Origin: Syntrophomonadaceae bacterium
GTDB taxonomy: Bacteria > Bacillota > Dethiobacteria > DTU022
Direction: 5' to 3'
Assembly (NCBI GenBank): GCA_007121075.1
Contig: SKMK01000008.1
Coordinates: forward strand, 1 to 38,307
Length of the DNA stretch: 38,307 bases
The notes below the pieces were generated by a model that was not told where the DNA came from, made no database searches, and saw only the letters and a program-made list of their open reading frames with translations. Made by a program: the position numbers and the translations under genes. This document shows positions 15,086 through 23,571 of this stretch, piece by piece. Numbering within the stretch: position 1 is the first letter of the stretch; every line of letters begins with the position of its first letter.

Positions 15086-16240
15086 ATGAAAGATTTTACA
15101 TCTTCTGCGCTTGATCATATTGGATTTTCAGGCATCAGGGCCATTTTTGATAAGGCCAACCAGCTGGAGGCAGAAGGTAAAAAAGTTGTCCACCTCGAGC
15201 TGGGGAGGCTTGATTTTGATACGCCCCAGCACATTAAAGATGCAGCTAAAAAGGCCCTGGACGAAGGCCTGGTCCATTACACTCCCAACCTGGGCCTGCC
15301 CGTATTTAGGGAAGCCGTAAAGAACCACCTGCACAGGCAGCTGGGCTTAAATTATTCAGACAAAGAAATTATTGCCACCATGGGAGCAACCCAGGGAGCC
15401 TTACTGGCCATGGGAGCCTTTCTGGATCAGGGCGATGAAGTCATCGTTCCGACCCCAACATTTGTCAGCTACCTTAATGCTCCACGGTTTTTTGGGGGGA
15501 TTCCGGTACCCCTGGAGATGAAAGCCGAAGAGGGCTTTCAGATCAACCTGGAAGAACTGGAGAAAAAAATTACCCCGCGGACCAAGATCGTGGTTATCAT
15601 CTCCCCCCATAACCCTACCGGCACGGTTTTAAGCAAAGAAACCCTGGAAGGGGTGGCCGACCTGGCCCGGCGGCATGATTTCCTGGTCCTGAGCGACGAG
15701 GTTTATGATCAGATGGTGTTCGAAGGGGAGCATGTCAGTATTTCCACCCTGCCCGGGATGCAGGAACGGACCATCCTGGCTAATTCTTTTTCCAAGACTT
15801 ATTCTATGACCGGATGGAGGCTGGGCTATATAGTTGCCCCCCAAAACCTGATCAGTTCCATGGTGCGGGTGCACCAGTACGTGGTCGGTTCTTCCACGTC
15901 TTTTGTGCAGGCTGCCGGTGCCGCCGCTCTCAATGAGTCCCAGGACTGTGTCAGGGAGATGGCATCTACTTTGGCTGAACGAAGGAAGTTTCTTTTAAAT
16001 AACATCAGCTCAAAATTGGTACCGGTGAAACCGGACGGGGCCTTTTACTTTTTCCTGGATCTCAGGCCGGCGGGTTATACTTCCCAGGAAGCCGTTGACC
16101 GCCTGCTTGATGAAGGGGTGGCCACGGTTCCCGGCCCGGCTTTCGGGGTTGGCGGTGAAGGTTTTATTCGCCTTGCTTACGCTACGACCCTGGAAGAGCT
16201 GGAATATGCTGCTGAAAAAATCGGCAAAGTGCTCGGGTAG
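15086..16240 (+). CDS. PLP-dependent class I/II aminotransferase (aspartate/aromatic type)
   Basis: Fold type I aminotransferase of 384 residues that moves an amino group from an amino acid to a 2-oxo acid. Visible cofactor residues are Asn176 in HNPTG, Asp204 in SDEVY, and the PLP lysine Lys237 in SFSKTYSMTGWRLGY. The substrate cannot be told from sequence; AspC-like, aromatic and branched-chain activities all occur in this group. ATG 15086 follows AGGAGG at about nine bases; TATAAT at 15059-15064 may be a -10 element without a clear -35. It is followed by AOR and other amino-acid genes, which suggests that it starts an oxidative (Ehrlich-type) pathway. Confidence 0.9.
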   Translation: MKDFTSSALDHIGFSGIRAIFDKANQLEAEGKKVVHLELGRLDFDTPQHIKDAAKKALDEGLVHYTPNLGLPVFREAVKNHLHRQLGLNYSDKEIIATMGATQGALLAMGAFLDQGDEVIVPTPTFVSYLNAPRFFGGIPVPLEMKAEEGFQINLEELEKKITPRTKIVVIISPHNPTGTVLSKETLEGVADLARRHDFLVLSDEVYDQMVFEGEHVSISTLPGMQERTILANSFSKTYSMTGWRLGYIVAPQNLISSMVRVHQYVVGSSTSFVQAAGAAALNESQDCVREMASTLAERRKFLLNNISSKLVPVKPDGAFYFFLDLRPAGYTSQEAVDRLLDEGVATVPGPAFGVGGEGFIRLAYATTLEELEYAAEKIGKVLG

Positions 16241-16371
16241 TGATTGCTTTTACCGCACAATTTGGCCTGGGTGCCGGTTAAATGTTATCATTGAACCGGA
16301 ACTTATATAACAAATAAATGTGATGGGACAGCTTACTCAACATTTTAACTAAAACGGAGGTTGAACAGAAA

Positions 16372-18129
16372 ATGGACAGCATGTTTGGAAAGGTTTTACG
16401 GATTGATTTAACAAAACAGGAAGTGAAAGAAGAAGCCATTCCCGAGGATATTCAAAGAAAATACCTGGGCGGCAAGGGACTGGCCGCATATCTGATGCTT
16501 AATTATATGGAGGCCAATATTGATCCCCTGTCGGCCGACAACAAGCTGATTTTTGCCACCGGTCCGGCCACGGGAACTACCGTTTCCGCAGCAGGTAGGC
16601 ATGGCGTTTTTGCCAAATCGCCTTTGACCGGGTTTTTTGGCGAATCTTATTCGGGTGGTTACACGGCGGCACCCATGAAGAGTACCGGTTATGACGCCAT
16701 TATGATCGAAGGAGCTTCGGAAAAGCCGCTCTACCTGCATGTTTCCGATCAGGGTGTTAACTTCGAAGACGCCTCCGATTTGTGGGGCAAGGAAAGTTAC
16801 GAGGCCGAGGACGCCCTGCTGGAAAAGGTTAATGTTAAAGGGGCCCAGGCTGTTTCTATCGGGCCGGCCGGAGAAAATCTGGTCAAATTTGCCTGCATCA
16901 AGAATAACCACTGGCGCTCGGCAGGCCGGTCCGGCATGGGTACGGTGATGGGATCCAAGAAATTGAAAGGAATCGTCTTCAGCGGTAATCAGAAAGCTCC
17001 CCTGGCCGATGAAGAGGGTCTCAAAGACTATGCGAAGAACATGATTAAAGAATGTAAAAATACCGATCGAACCAAAAACATGAAAGAAAAGGGCACTCCC
17101 TATATGGTTACTACAACCAACGAACAGTGGGCATTTCCCACCCGTTACTGGGCTGAGGGAAGCTTTGAAAAGTGGGAAGAAATCAGTACCGATGCCATGC
17201 GCTCCAGGATGGAGGTCAAGCCCAAGGGCTGCCACCGCTGTTTTATGACCTGCGGAAAATTAAGCAAGGTCACCCAGGGCCGCCACAAGGGGCTGGAGCT
17301 GGAAGGACCGGAATATGAAACCCTTTATGCTATCGGTGGACTTCTATGCGTTCACCCGATTGAAGAAGTAGTTTATTTAAATGATGTCTGCGACAGGCTG
17401 GGTCTGGATACAATTTCAGGCGGCAATATGGTTGCTTTTGCCATTGAGGCGGGTAAAAGAGGTAAGCTCAGCGATATGCCCGATTACGGTGATGTCGACG
17501 GCATCGCCAGGCTTTTCCATCAGATTGCCTACAAGGAAGGGGTCGGCGAATTGCTTTCGCAAGGTATAAAGTACGCTTCGAAAGAACTGGGGCTGGAAGA
17601 TATCGCCGTCCATGCCAAGGGTATGGAACCTGCCGGCTATGATCCCCGGGCCCTGCCCGGTATGAGCCTTGGCTACGCGGTATCCAACCGCGGCGGCTGC
17701 CACCTCCGCTCCAGCTTCTACATGGGCGAATTAAAGGGGGAAATCCCCAAGGACATGGTCGAGGGCAAGGCCAGGCTCTTTATCGACTATGAAAGCAGGA
17801 ACGCCCTGGAAGACTGCTTAATTTTATGCCGTTTTTATCAGCAATTTATTGGATGGGAAGGGATGCAGCAGATCATCAAACTTGCTACCGGCATGGACCT
17901 GAACAAGGATCAGCTCTTTGATATAGGCCGCAGCGTTACCACCCTGGCCAAGAAATTTAATATGCGTGAAGGGTGGACCAGGGAAGATGACAGCTTGCCT
18001 CCGCGCCTTTTCAATGACCCGATTGGCCCTGAGAAAAATCTCGTGGTCAATCCCGACAACCTGGCCATCATGCTCCGCGAATATTATGAATTGCACGGTT
18101 GGGACGAAGAAGGCAGGCCGCGTGAATAA
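16372..18129 (+). CDS. aor: Aldehyde:ferredoxin oxidoreductase, tungsten enzyme
   Basis: Oxidises aldehydes to carboxylic acids with ferredoxin as electron acceptor, using a tungsten bis-pterin cofactor and one 4Fe-4S cluster; cytoplasmic, in anaerobes. The 585 residues match the AOR family: start FGKVLRIDLT, GGKGLAAYL, GPATGT, the cluster ligands Cys287, Cys290 and Cys294 in CHRCFMTC, and a likely fourth, Cys486, in DCLILCRF. The DPRALPGMSLGYAVSNRGGCH region near 424-443 binds the cofactor in the family. ATG 16372 follows ACGGAGG. In this context it could oxidise aldehydes derived from amino acids, or run in reverse with acids. No separate small ferredoxin subunit is seen next to it. Confidence 0.95.
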   Translation: MDSMFGKVLRIDLTKQEVKEEAIPEDIQRKYLGGKGLAAYLMLNYMEANIDPLSADNKLIFATGPATGTTVSAAGRHGVFAKSPLTGFFGESYSGGYTAAPMKSTGYDAIMIEGASEKPLYLHVSDQGVNFEDASDLWGKESYEAEDALLEKVNVKGAQAVSIGPAGENLVKFACIKNNHWRSAGRSGMGTVMGSKKLKGIVFSGNQKAPLADEEGLKDYAKNMIKECKNTDRTKNMKEKGTPYMVTTTNEQWAFPTRYWAEGSFEKWEEISTDAMRSRMEVKPKGCHRCFMTCGKLSKVTQGRHKGLELEGPEYETLYAIGGLLCVHPIEEVVYLNDVCDRLGLDTISGGNMVAFAIEAGKRGKLSDMPDYGDVDGIARLFHQIAYKEGVGELLSQGIKYASKELGLEDIAVHAKGMEPAGYDPRALPGMSLGYAVSNRGGCHLRSSFYMGELKGEIPKDMVEGKARLFIDYESRNALEDCLILCRFYQQFIGWEGMQQIIKLATGMDLNKDQLFDIGRSVTTLAKKFNMREGWTREDDSLPPRLFNDPIGPEKNLVVNPDNLAIMLREYYELHGWDEEGRPRE

Positions 18130-18164
18130 AAGTAACTTGATTGTGTTTGAGTAACAGGATTCCT

Positions 18165-18234
18165 GAAAGGCCGGGACTAAAAGAAAACTGGCAGGTTTTG
18201 AATCTCACATTTTACAAACAGTTACCGGCCTTTC
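18165..18234 (+). repeat. Long-loop inverted repeat after aor (possible terminator)
   Basis: GAAAGGCCGG (18165-18174) is matched exactly by CCGGCCTTTC (18225-18234). The 50-base loop can add a weaker inner pairing (AACTG with CAGTT). It is followed by TTGTTT, which is a poor T run. It may terminate aor transcription or protect the 3' end. Confidence 0.5.
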
Positions 18235-18274
18235 TTGTTTACCTGTGACGCCGAAATATGATGATGAAAGCGAA

Positions 18275-18303
18275 TTGATTTGAGGCTGGATGCTGCTTAT
18301 AAT
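18275..18303 (+). promoter_or_regulatory. Probable promoter of the glutamate-semialdehyde dehydrogenase gene
   Basis: TTGATT (18275-18280), 17-bp spacer, TATAAT (18298-18303). It lies in the 403-base gap after aor. The leader to the gene at 18533 would be about 220 bases; I found no recognisable riboswitch in it, and apart from the inverted repeat at 18165-18234 nothing else in the gap. Confidence 0.5.
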
Positions 18304-18532
18304 CAAAGCGGTATAGTTATACAAATCTGGCCAAACTGGGAGCAGGAATTTAACAATTCATACCGAATGCTTATTTACAACAACAAAATGGGGATGAAAC
18401 AATTTATCCTTTTTTCAGCATTTTCTTAGCCGTTCTTATATTTTTCCTGAAAGTACGCGTTTTATCCTGGCTTTATTCTAAACAAAGATGTCCAAAAACT
18501 GTATATTAACTGGAGAAGAAGGAGTGATTTCG

Positions 18533-20167
18533 ATGCCGAACAACAGAGTCTTTGAATTTGTGCGCCCGGTTAACGAGGCGCCGTATATGTATGGTCCCGG
18601 CAGTAAAGAGAAAGAAGAAGTGAAAATGAAGCTCAAGGAACTTTCTTCAGAAGTTACAGAGATTCCCCTGATCATCGGCGGTCGTGAAGTGAAGACTGGC
18701 AATATGGGCGAAGTGCGGATGCCCCACAATCACAGTAAAGTGATTGCCCGCTACCACAAGGCTGGCAAAGCGGAAGTGGACCAGGCGGTTGAGGCATCTA
18801 AAGAGGCCAAGCATGCCTGGGAGCGGATGCCCTGGGACAAGCGGGCTACAATCTTCCGCAAGGCGGCGGCCAAGATAGCAGGTCCCTACCGGTTTACGAT
18901 CAACGTGGCGACGATGCTGGGGCAGGGCAAAGATGTCTTTCAATCGGAGATAGAGGCGGTCTGCGAGCTGGTGGATTTTTACCAATTTAATGTTTACTAC
19001 TTAAATGAGATTTATAAGGATCAGCCCGATTCCCTGCGCACGGTTGTCAACCAGGTGGAATACCGTCCGCTGGAAGGTTTTGTCTTTGCGGTATCGCCCT
19101 TTAACTTTACGGCTATCGGGGGCAACCTGCCGGCGGCGCCGGCCATGACCGGCAACACGGTGCTCTGGAAGCCTGCCTCTACAGCGGTATATTCGAACTA
19201 CGTTGTGATGAGGATCCTGCAAGAAGCAGGTCTTCCCGCCGGGGTGATCAACTTCATTCCCGGTTCCGGGGAAGAGATTGGCGACTATGTTTTAAAGCAC
19301 CCTGACCTGGCCGGGCTTCACTTTACCGGTTCTGTGGGGACTTTCCGCCGAATGTGGAAGATCATCGGTGAGAACATAGATAATTACAAAGCCTATCCAC
19401 GGATAGTAGGGGAGACCGGGGGCAAGGACTTTGTGGTGGCCCATCCCAGCGCTGACAAAGACGAAGTGGTCACCGCCCTGGTCAGAGGGGCTTTTGAATA
19501 CCAGGGCCAGAAATGCTCTGCAGCCAGCCGCGCTTATATCCCGGAAAGCCTGTGGCAGAAACTGAAAGACGACCTGATTTCGACCACGGAGAAGATTAAA
19601 GTCGGCGATGTTGAAGACTTTACCAACTACCTCAGTGCGGTGATCGACCGGGCTGCCTACGATAAAATCAAGGGCTATATAGACTATGCCAAAGATTCCG
19701 ATGAAGCCGAGATATTAGCAGGCGGGCAGTGTGATGACTCTACCGGTTACTTTATCCGTCCGACCCTGATCCTGACCACCAACCCGCGCTTTAAGACCAT
19801 GGAAGAAGAGATCTTCGGGCCGGTGCTGACGATATACATCTATCCCGATGGCGAATACGAAAAGATCCTGCACCTTTGCAACGAAACTTCCCCCTACGGC
19901 CTGACAGGCAGTGTGATGGCCAAAGATAGGGACGCGCTGTCAAAGGGGGAAGATATCCTGACCCATGCCGCGGGCAACTTCTATTTGAACGACAAGCCTA
20001 CCGCGGCGGTAGTGGGACAGCAACCCTTTGGCGGTGCCAGGGCTTCAGGCACCAACGATAAGGCGGGAGCGATGTGGAATATGGTCCGCTGGATTTCGCC
20101 GCGCTCGATCAAGGAGAATCTTGTTCCTCCGAAGAATTATCGCTACCCGCACCTGGATGAAAAGTAG
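18533..20167 (+). CDS. L-glutamate gamma-semialdehyde (1-pyrroline-5-carboxylate) dehydrogenase, ALDH4 type
   Basis: NAD-dependent oxidation of glutamate semialdehyde (P5C) to glutamate, the last step of proline and ornithine breakdown. The 544 residues read very much like animal mitochondrial ALDH4A1, including YRPLEGFVFAVSPFNFTAIGG, KPASTAVYSNY, ETGGKDF with Glu294, EYQGQKCSA with nucleophile Cys328, EEIFGPVLT, and the end NDKPTAAVVGQQPFGGARASG. ATG 18533 is selected because AAGGAG lies eight bases upstream; an earlier in-frame ATG at 18488 has no ribosome site. No proline dehydrogenase gene is in the window. A CstA-like carrier follows after 131 bases. Confidence 0.94.
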   Translation: MPNNRVFEFVRPVNEAPYMYGPGSKEKEEVKMKLKELSSEVTEIPLIIGGREVKTGNMGEVRMPHNHSKVIARYHKAGKAEVDQAVEASKEAKHAWERMPWDKRATIFRKAAAKIAGPYRFTINVATMLGQGKDVFQSEIEAVCELVDFYQFNVYYLNEIYKDQPDSLRTVVNQVEYRPLEGFVFAVSPFNFTAIGGNLPAAPAMTGNTVLWKPASTAVYSNYVVMRILQEAGLPAGVINFIPGSGEEIGDYVLKHPDLAGLHFTGSVGTFRRMWKIIGENIDNYKAYPRIVGETGGKDFVVAHPSADKDEVVTALVRGAFEYQGQKCSAASRAYIPESLWQKLKDDLISTTEKIKVGDVEDFTNYLSAVIDRAAYDKIKGYIDYAKDSDEAEILAGGQCDDSTGYFIRPTLILTTNPRFKTMEEEIFGPVLTIYIYPDGEYEKILHLCNETSPYGLTGSVMAKDRDALSKGEDILTHAAGNFYLNDKPTAAVVGQQPFGGARASGTNDKAGAMWNMVRWISPRSIKENLVPPKNYRYPHLDEK

Positions 20168-20298
20168 ATCCGGCGTTTGTAGCCGGCTTTCCAGGTATCA
20201 AATAAGGGGGTGATAAATAGAAACAGGCAGTAACAGGTAAAGCAAAAGAAACAAATCGAAAGTGACTTCAAAAAAAATAGCAAAAGGAGTGTTAATTT

Positions 20299-21948
20299 AT
20301 GAATCCCTTAATATTCCTAGGTGGCGGTTATTTACTACTAGTCCTGGGCCACCATGTGTTAAGGACACCGACCCAGAGCCTCCATCCTCCTGATCAAAGC
20401 CGACAAACACCGGCTGTGGCAATGAGAGATGATGTAGATTATGTCCCTTCCGACCGGGCCGTTGCTCTGGGCCACTATTACATGTCTATTGCCGGCCTTT
20501 CCCCGGTGTTATCTGCTATTGCCGGGATGCAGTGGGGCTGGCTTCCGGTCCTGCTCTGGATGCTGATCGGGGTACACTGGCTGGGCGGTTTTACGGAGTA
20601 CATGCACATCCTGATATCAATGCGCCATAAGGCTAAAAACCTGGGTTCAGTAGTGGTTGAAAAGGTGGGCAGGGCGACAGGAACCTACCTGAACCTTATT
20701 CTTGTCTTTTTCTGTATCCTGGTATACGCTATTTTTGCTTTTGTTATTTCTACGACCCTGGAAGCCACTCCTACAGCGGTTATTCCAACAGTCGCCCTTA
20801 TTCCTTTAGCTATGATATTCGGTTACCTGCGCTACATCAAGGGTGCCCACCTGGCTTTGACCTCAATTGTTTTCGCAATTTTATGGGGCGTTACCATTTA
20901 TATCGGCCAGGTGGCTCCCGTTCAGTGGACGTGGGAATACTGGCTAATTGCATTTGTGGTTTATACCTTTTTTGCTACCGGGCTGCCGGTCTGGTCGCTT
21001 TTGCAGCCCAGGGATTTCTTGAACACGGTAATCCTGATTGTCGGCCTTACGGTCGGGACCATTGCCCTGATCGTGGGCATGCCTTCGTTTACAATGCCCG
21101 CTTTCGCTGCATGGGATAGCCCGGCCGGCTGGCTTTATCCCGGTATTTTCATCATGGTAACCTGCGGGGCGGTGGCGGCAACCCACTCCCTGATTTCCAT
21201 GGGAACCACCTCCAAGCAGGTGCAAAATGAAGGGGATACTTACTGGATTGCTTCGCTTGGCACTAAGGGCGAAACCGTGATTGCCCTGATGGCGATCTGC
21301 CTGATAGCCACCTACTACAGCTTCGATACTTTTATCGCCGAAGTGGTGCCTGATCCGGGTCCTGCTTTTACAGGTGCCTATGCGCATGCAGTGGGCTTTA
21401 TAGGGCTGCCGGAAATTATCGGGACCACCTTTGGGGCCCTGATCCTTTCTGCTTTCGTGATGACGACCATGGACTCTTATGCCCGGGCCGGACGTTACCT
21501 GCTCCAGGAGATGGCCGAAGAATTTCCGGGTCTGAAAACTTTCCAGGTCCACCGGGTTTGGCCGTCCACCTTTGCTATTGCCTTCGTTGGCTGGCTCATT
21601 GCCACCTATACGGACTTTATGGCTATGTGGGCCGGTTACGTGGCCATGAACCTGTTCGTTATCGTCTATTCCTACATGATGATCACGCTCTATACTGCCG
21701 AGCAGGAAAAGCCTATTGACGGGAAATTCATCTTCTGGATCGCTATTCCCGGCGGATTTATGACGATAACCACCGTAGTTGCTTTAATCTACTACCTGTA
21801 TCGTTATGTAATCGATGCCCAGTGGTATGGCCTGGTCATTCTTTCGCTGTGCCTGATTCTGCTGATCCTGTCCTTCATCCAGTTTGTCCCGAGAATGCTT
21901 AACTGGAAGAACCTGCCTGAAGAAGCCAGGAGAAGGGAGGTAAGCTGA
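20299..21948 (+). CDS. CstA-family (carbon starvation) membrane transporter, divergent
   Basis: A 549-residue membrane protein with about 13-14 hydrophobic segments. Landmarks shared with the carbon starvation CstA family are GHYYMSIAGLSPVLSAIAGMQWGWLP (described, near 55-80), LLWMLIGVHWLGGF, SMRHKAKNLG, LPVWSLLQPRDFLNT near 230-245, and DSYARAGRYLLQE near 393. Family members take up peptides or pyruvate. Here the usual GAGPIVGP-type start of the core is replaced by AGLSPVLS, so the substrate may differ. ATG 20299 follows AAGGAG at 11 bases. Its position directly after the P5C dehydrogenase suggests a proline, ornithine or peptide substrate, but this is inference only. Confidence 0.8.
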   Translation: MNPLIFLGGGYLLLVLGHHVLRTPTQSLHPPDQSRQTPAVAMRDDVDYVPSDRAVALGHYYMSIAGLSPVLSAIAGMQWGWLPVLLWMLIGVHWLGGFTEYMHILISMRHKAKNLGSVVVEKVGRATGTYLNLILVFFCILVYAIFAFVISTTLEATPTAVIPTVALIPLAMIFGYLRYIKGAHLALTSIVFAILWGVTIYIGQVAPVQWTWEYWLIAFVVYTFFATGLPVWSLLQPRDFLNTVILIVGLTVGTIALIVGMPSFTMPAFAAWDSPAGWLYPGIFIMVTCGAVAATHSLISMGTTSKQVQNEGDTYWIASLGTKGETVIALMAICLIATYYSFDTFIAEVVPDPGPAFTGAYAHAVGFIGLPEIIGTTFGALILSAFVMTTMDSYARAGRYLLQEMAEEFPGLKTFQVHRVWPSTFAIAFVGWLIATYTDFMAMWAGYVAMNLFVIVYSYMMITLYTAEQEKPIDGKFIFWIAIPGGFMTITTVVALIYYLYRYVIDAQWYGLVILSLCLILLILSFIQFVPRMLNWKNLPEEARRREVS

Positions 21949-22324
21949 TCAGGAGGAGCCTGAAGCGCCATCCGCTGGAACCGGTTGGCCGATGAAGCAT
22001 AAAGAAGAGCAGGTTAAAGGTAGAAAAATAAGTAATACAGTTCCGCATTAAATAAGCGTATCAAACAGGCCGGAGCTGCCCTGCAATCAGGTCAGTTCCG
22101 CCGCTTTAAACAAAAGGGGCAGCTTTGCGATATAAACCGGTGGCAGAAAAGAAACATTACTTCCGCCGGTCCCGGCTGCCCCTTATTTTTGATTACAAGA
22201 CTGCAGTATAATGTATATACGCGCTTATTAAGGAGCAAAGATTAGATAATCCTTTTATCCCGGGGCTCAAATTTCTGTTGTTATTCAATTAAATAAGTAT
22301 TAGCATTAAAAAGGGAGAGGTGAT
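21949..22324 (+). other. 376-base gap between the CstA-like gene and the OCD-family gene
   Basis: No supported gene. An AGGAGG occurs at about 21950-21957 directly after the stop codon, but it is followed only by very short frames. The second half holds the terminator at 22114-22190 and a TATAAT at about 22207-22212 with no convincing -35, which may be the -10 element for the next gene. Confidence 0.5.
22114..22190 (+). terminator. Long structured terminator after the CstA-like gene
   Basis: AAGGGGCAGC (22114-22123) pairs exactly with GCTGCCCCTT (22175-22184) and is followed by ATTTTT. Inside, ACCGGTGG pairs with CCGCCGGT with one wobble, which makes a two-part stem. It ends the dehydrogenase-carrier transcript. 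Confidence 0.75.
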
Positions 22325-23320
22325 ATGATGCTATTTTTATCGGAAAGCGACATTAAGACGGCCATTGACATGAAGAGGACCATAGATGCGCTTGAAACCG
22401 CCTTCCGGCTCCATTCCGAGGGCAAGACCAAGACCCCGGTGAGGACTCACCTGGATTTGGATGCGGTTAACGGAATCGGGCTGTTTATGCCCAGCTGGGT
22501 GGAGCCGATTAAAGCCATGGGGATCAAGACAGTTACAGTTTATCATGACAACCCCCAAAAAAACCTGCCGATGATCCAGGGCACGGTCCAGCTTTTTGAC
22601 GGAGAAACGGGCACCCCCATATCGGTCATGGAAGCCTCTTATGTGACCAAGCTCCGGACAGGAGCTTCAAGCGGGGTGGCTACCCGGCAGCTGGCCCCCA
22701 GTGACGCTTCCCGGGCAGCCATCATCGGCACCGGAGCCCAGGCCTATATGCAGCTATGGGCGGTTTTAACCGCCGCGCCGGGGATTAAAGAATACCGGAT
22801 TTTTGACATTGACCGGGACAAGGCCGAGGCCTTTAAGGGCCAGTTGGAAAAAGATTTTACCGGGGTGCGCTTCGAGGTGGCTTCATCTGCAGCCGAAGCG
22901 GTAAAAGAAGCGCAGGTTATCACCACCTGCACTACTTCAAAGAAGCCGGTTTTCTCATACTCAGACCTGGGAGAAAAAGAAGTTCATGTCAATGCCGTGG
23001 GCGCCTTTACGCCCCAGATGCAGGAAATAGATGCTGAAGTGATGCTGAAAGCGGACAAGCTATACGTCGATGACTTTGAAGGAGCCCTGGCTGAATCGGG
23101 AGATTTAATTATCCCCATTGGGGAAGGGAAACTCCGAAAAGAAGATATTACGGGAGAAATTGGCGAAGTACTGCTGGAAAGAAAAAGCGGGCGCGAAAAG
23201 GGCGACGGACTGACCGTGTATGAAACCGTGGGTATGGGTTCGCTCGACGTGGTTGCCGCCCGGGCCATTTATGACAGCGCCCTTAATAATAAGGTGGGAA
23301 CAGAGCTGTCGCTGGAATAG
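22325..23320 (+). CDS. Ornithine cyclodeaminase/mu-crystallin family NAD(P)-dependent reductase
   Basis: A 331-residue protein of the OCD/mu-crystallin family, which includes ornithine cyclodeaminase, alanine dehydrogenase, pyrroline-2-carboxylate reductase and ketimine reductases. The Rossmann loop GTGAQA is at 135-140; Lys68 and Arg111 (TKLRTGASS), which bind the substrate carboxylate in the family, are present. The position of the catalytic Asp228 of Pseudomonas putida OCD (GGDCP) is Phe228 here (GAFTP), so true ornithine cyclodeaminase activity is doubtful and a cyclic imine reductase or amino-acid dehydrogenase is more likely. ATG 22325 and ATG 22328 are both possible after GGGAGAGG. Neighbours point to amino-acid catabolism. 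Confidence 0.88.
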   Translation: MMLFLSESDIKTAIDMKRTIDALETAFRLHSEGKTKTPVRTHLDLDAVNGIGLFMPSWVEPIKAMGIKTVTVYHDNPQKNLPMIQGTVQLFDGETGTPISVMEASYVTKLRTGASSGVATRQLAPSDASRAAIIGTGAQAYMQLWAVLTAAPGIKEYRIFDIDRDKAEAFKGQLEKDFTGVRFEVASSAAEAVKEAQVITTCTTSKKPVFSYSDLGEKEVHVNAVGAFTPQMQEIDAEVMLKADKLYVDDFEGALAESGDLIIPIGEGKLRKEDITGEIGEVLLERKSGREKGDGLTVYETVGMGSLDVVAARAIYDSALNNKVGTELSLE

Positions 23321-23360
23321 CCTTAACCGGAACTTTAAAACCGGGATGGTGTGAAGCCTG

Positions 23361-23392
23361 GCTGCTGTTATTAAAATTTTAATGACGGCAGC
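23361..23392. repeat. 32-base near-perfect palindrome
   Basis: The 32 bases run from GCTGCTGTTATTAAAA to TTTTAATGACGGCAGC and are self-complementary except for two T-G wobble pairs. As RNA it would be a 14-16 bp hairpin with almost no loop; as DNA it is a two-fold symmetric site. No T run follows, so it is not a normal terminator. Confidence 0.6.
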
Positions 23393-23405
23393 TACCCGGA
23401 GGTTT

Positions 23406-23465
23406 GAAAGCCCAGGTATGATGGAGGTTTGATTTTAATGGCATCTTCATTTTACCTGGGCTTTC
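23406..23465 (+). repeat. 13-bp perfect inverted repeat with 34-base loop
   Basis: GAAAGCCCAGGTA (23406-23418) is the exact complement of TACCTGGGCTTTC (23453-23465). It ends with CTTTCTTG, as does the inverted repeat after aor. The loop contains a second copy of GGAGGTTTGA, which also occurs at 23398-23407. It may be a terminator after the OCD-family gene or an element controlling the symporter genes. Confidence 0.5.
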
Positions 23466-23503
23466 TTGGGGTGATTTTTACCAGCAGGCAGGAAAAATTA
23501 TAA
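23438..23503 (+). CDS. Possible 21-residue hydrophobic small protein (speculative)
   Basis: ATG 23438 follows GGAGG (23423-23427) at 10 bases and opens a frame of 21 codons ending at TAA 23503. The peptide is MASSFYLGFLGVIFTSRQEK plus Leu, mostly hydrophobic. It precedes the small membrane protein and symporter genes. It could be a leader or tiny membrane peptide, but a chance frame is at least as likely, and its 5' part sits in the loop and arm of an inverted repeat. Confidence 0.2.
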   Translation: MASSFYLGFLGVIFTSRQEKL

Positions 23504-23571
23504 AGCTGTCGAATAAGCAGGAGTATGTTATGCTGGTATTAACCGGCGCTTTATTTTAGGAGGCAAACAGG

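Noticed and set aside
16408-17235. Minus-strand frame of 275 residues opposite aor
   Set aside because: Shadow of the aor coding sequence; no recognisable motif and no ribosome site.
20168-20195. CCGGC/GCCGG hairpin after the P5C dehydrogenase
   Set aside because: Five-pair stem with a poor T run; it may be chance, and the carrier downstream is probably co-transcribed.
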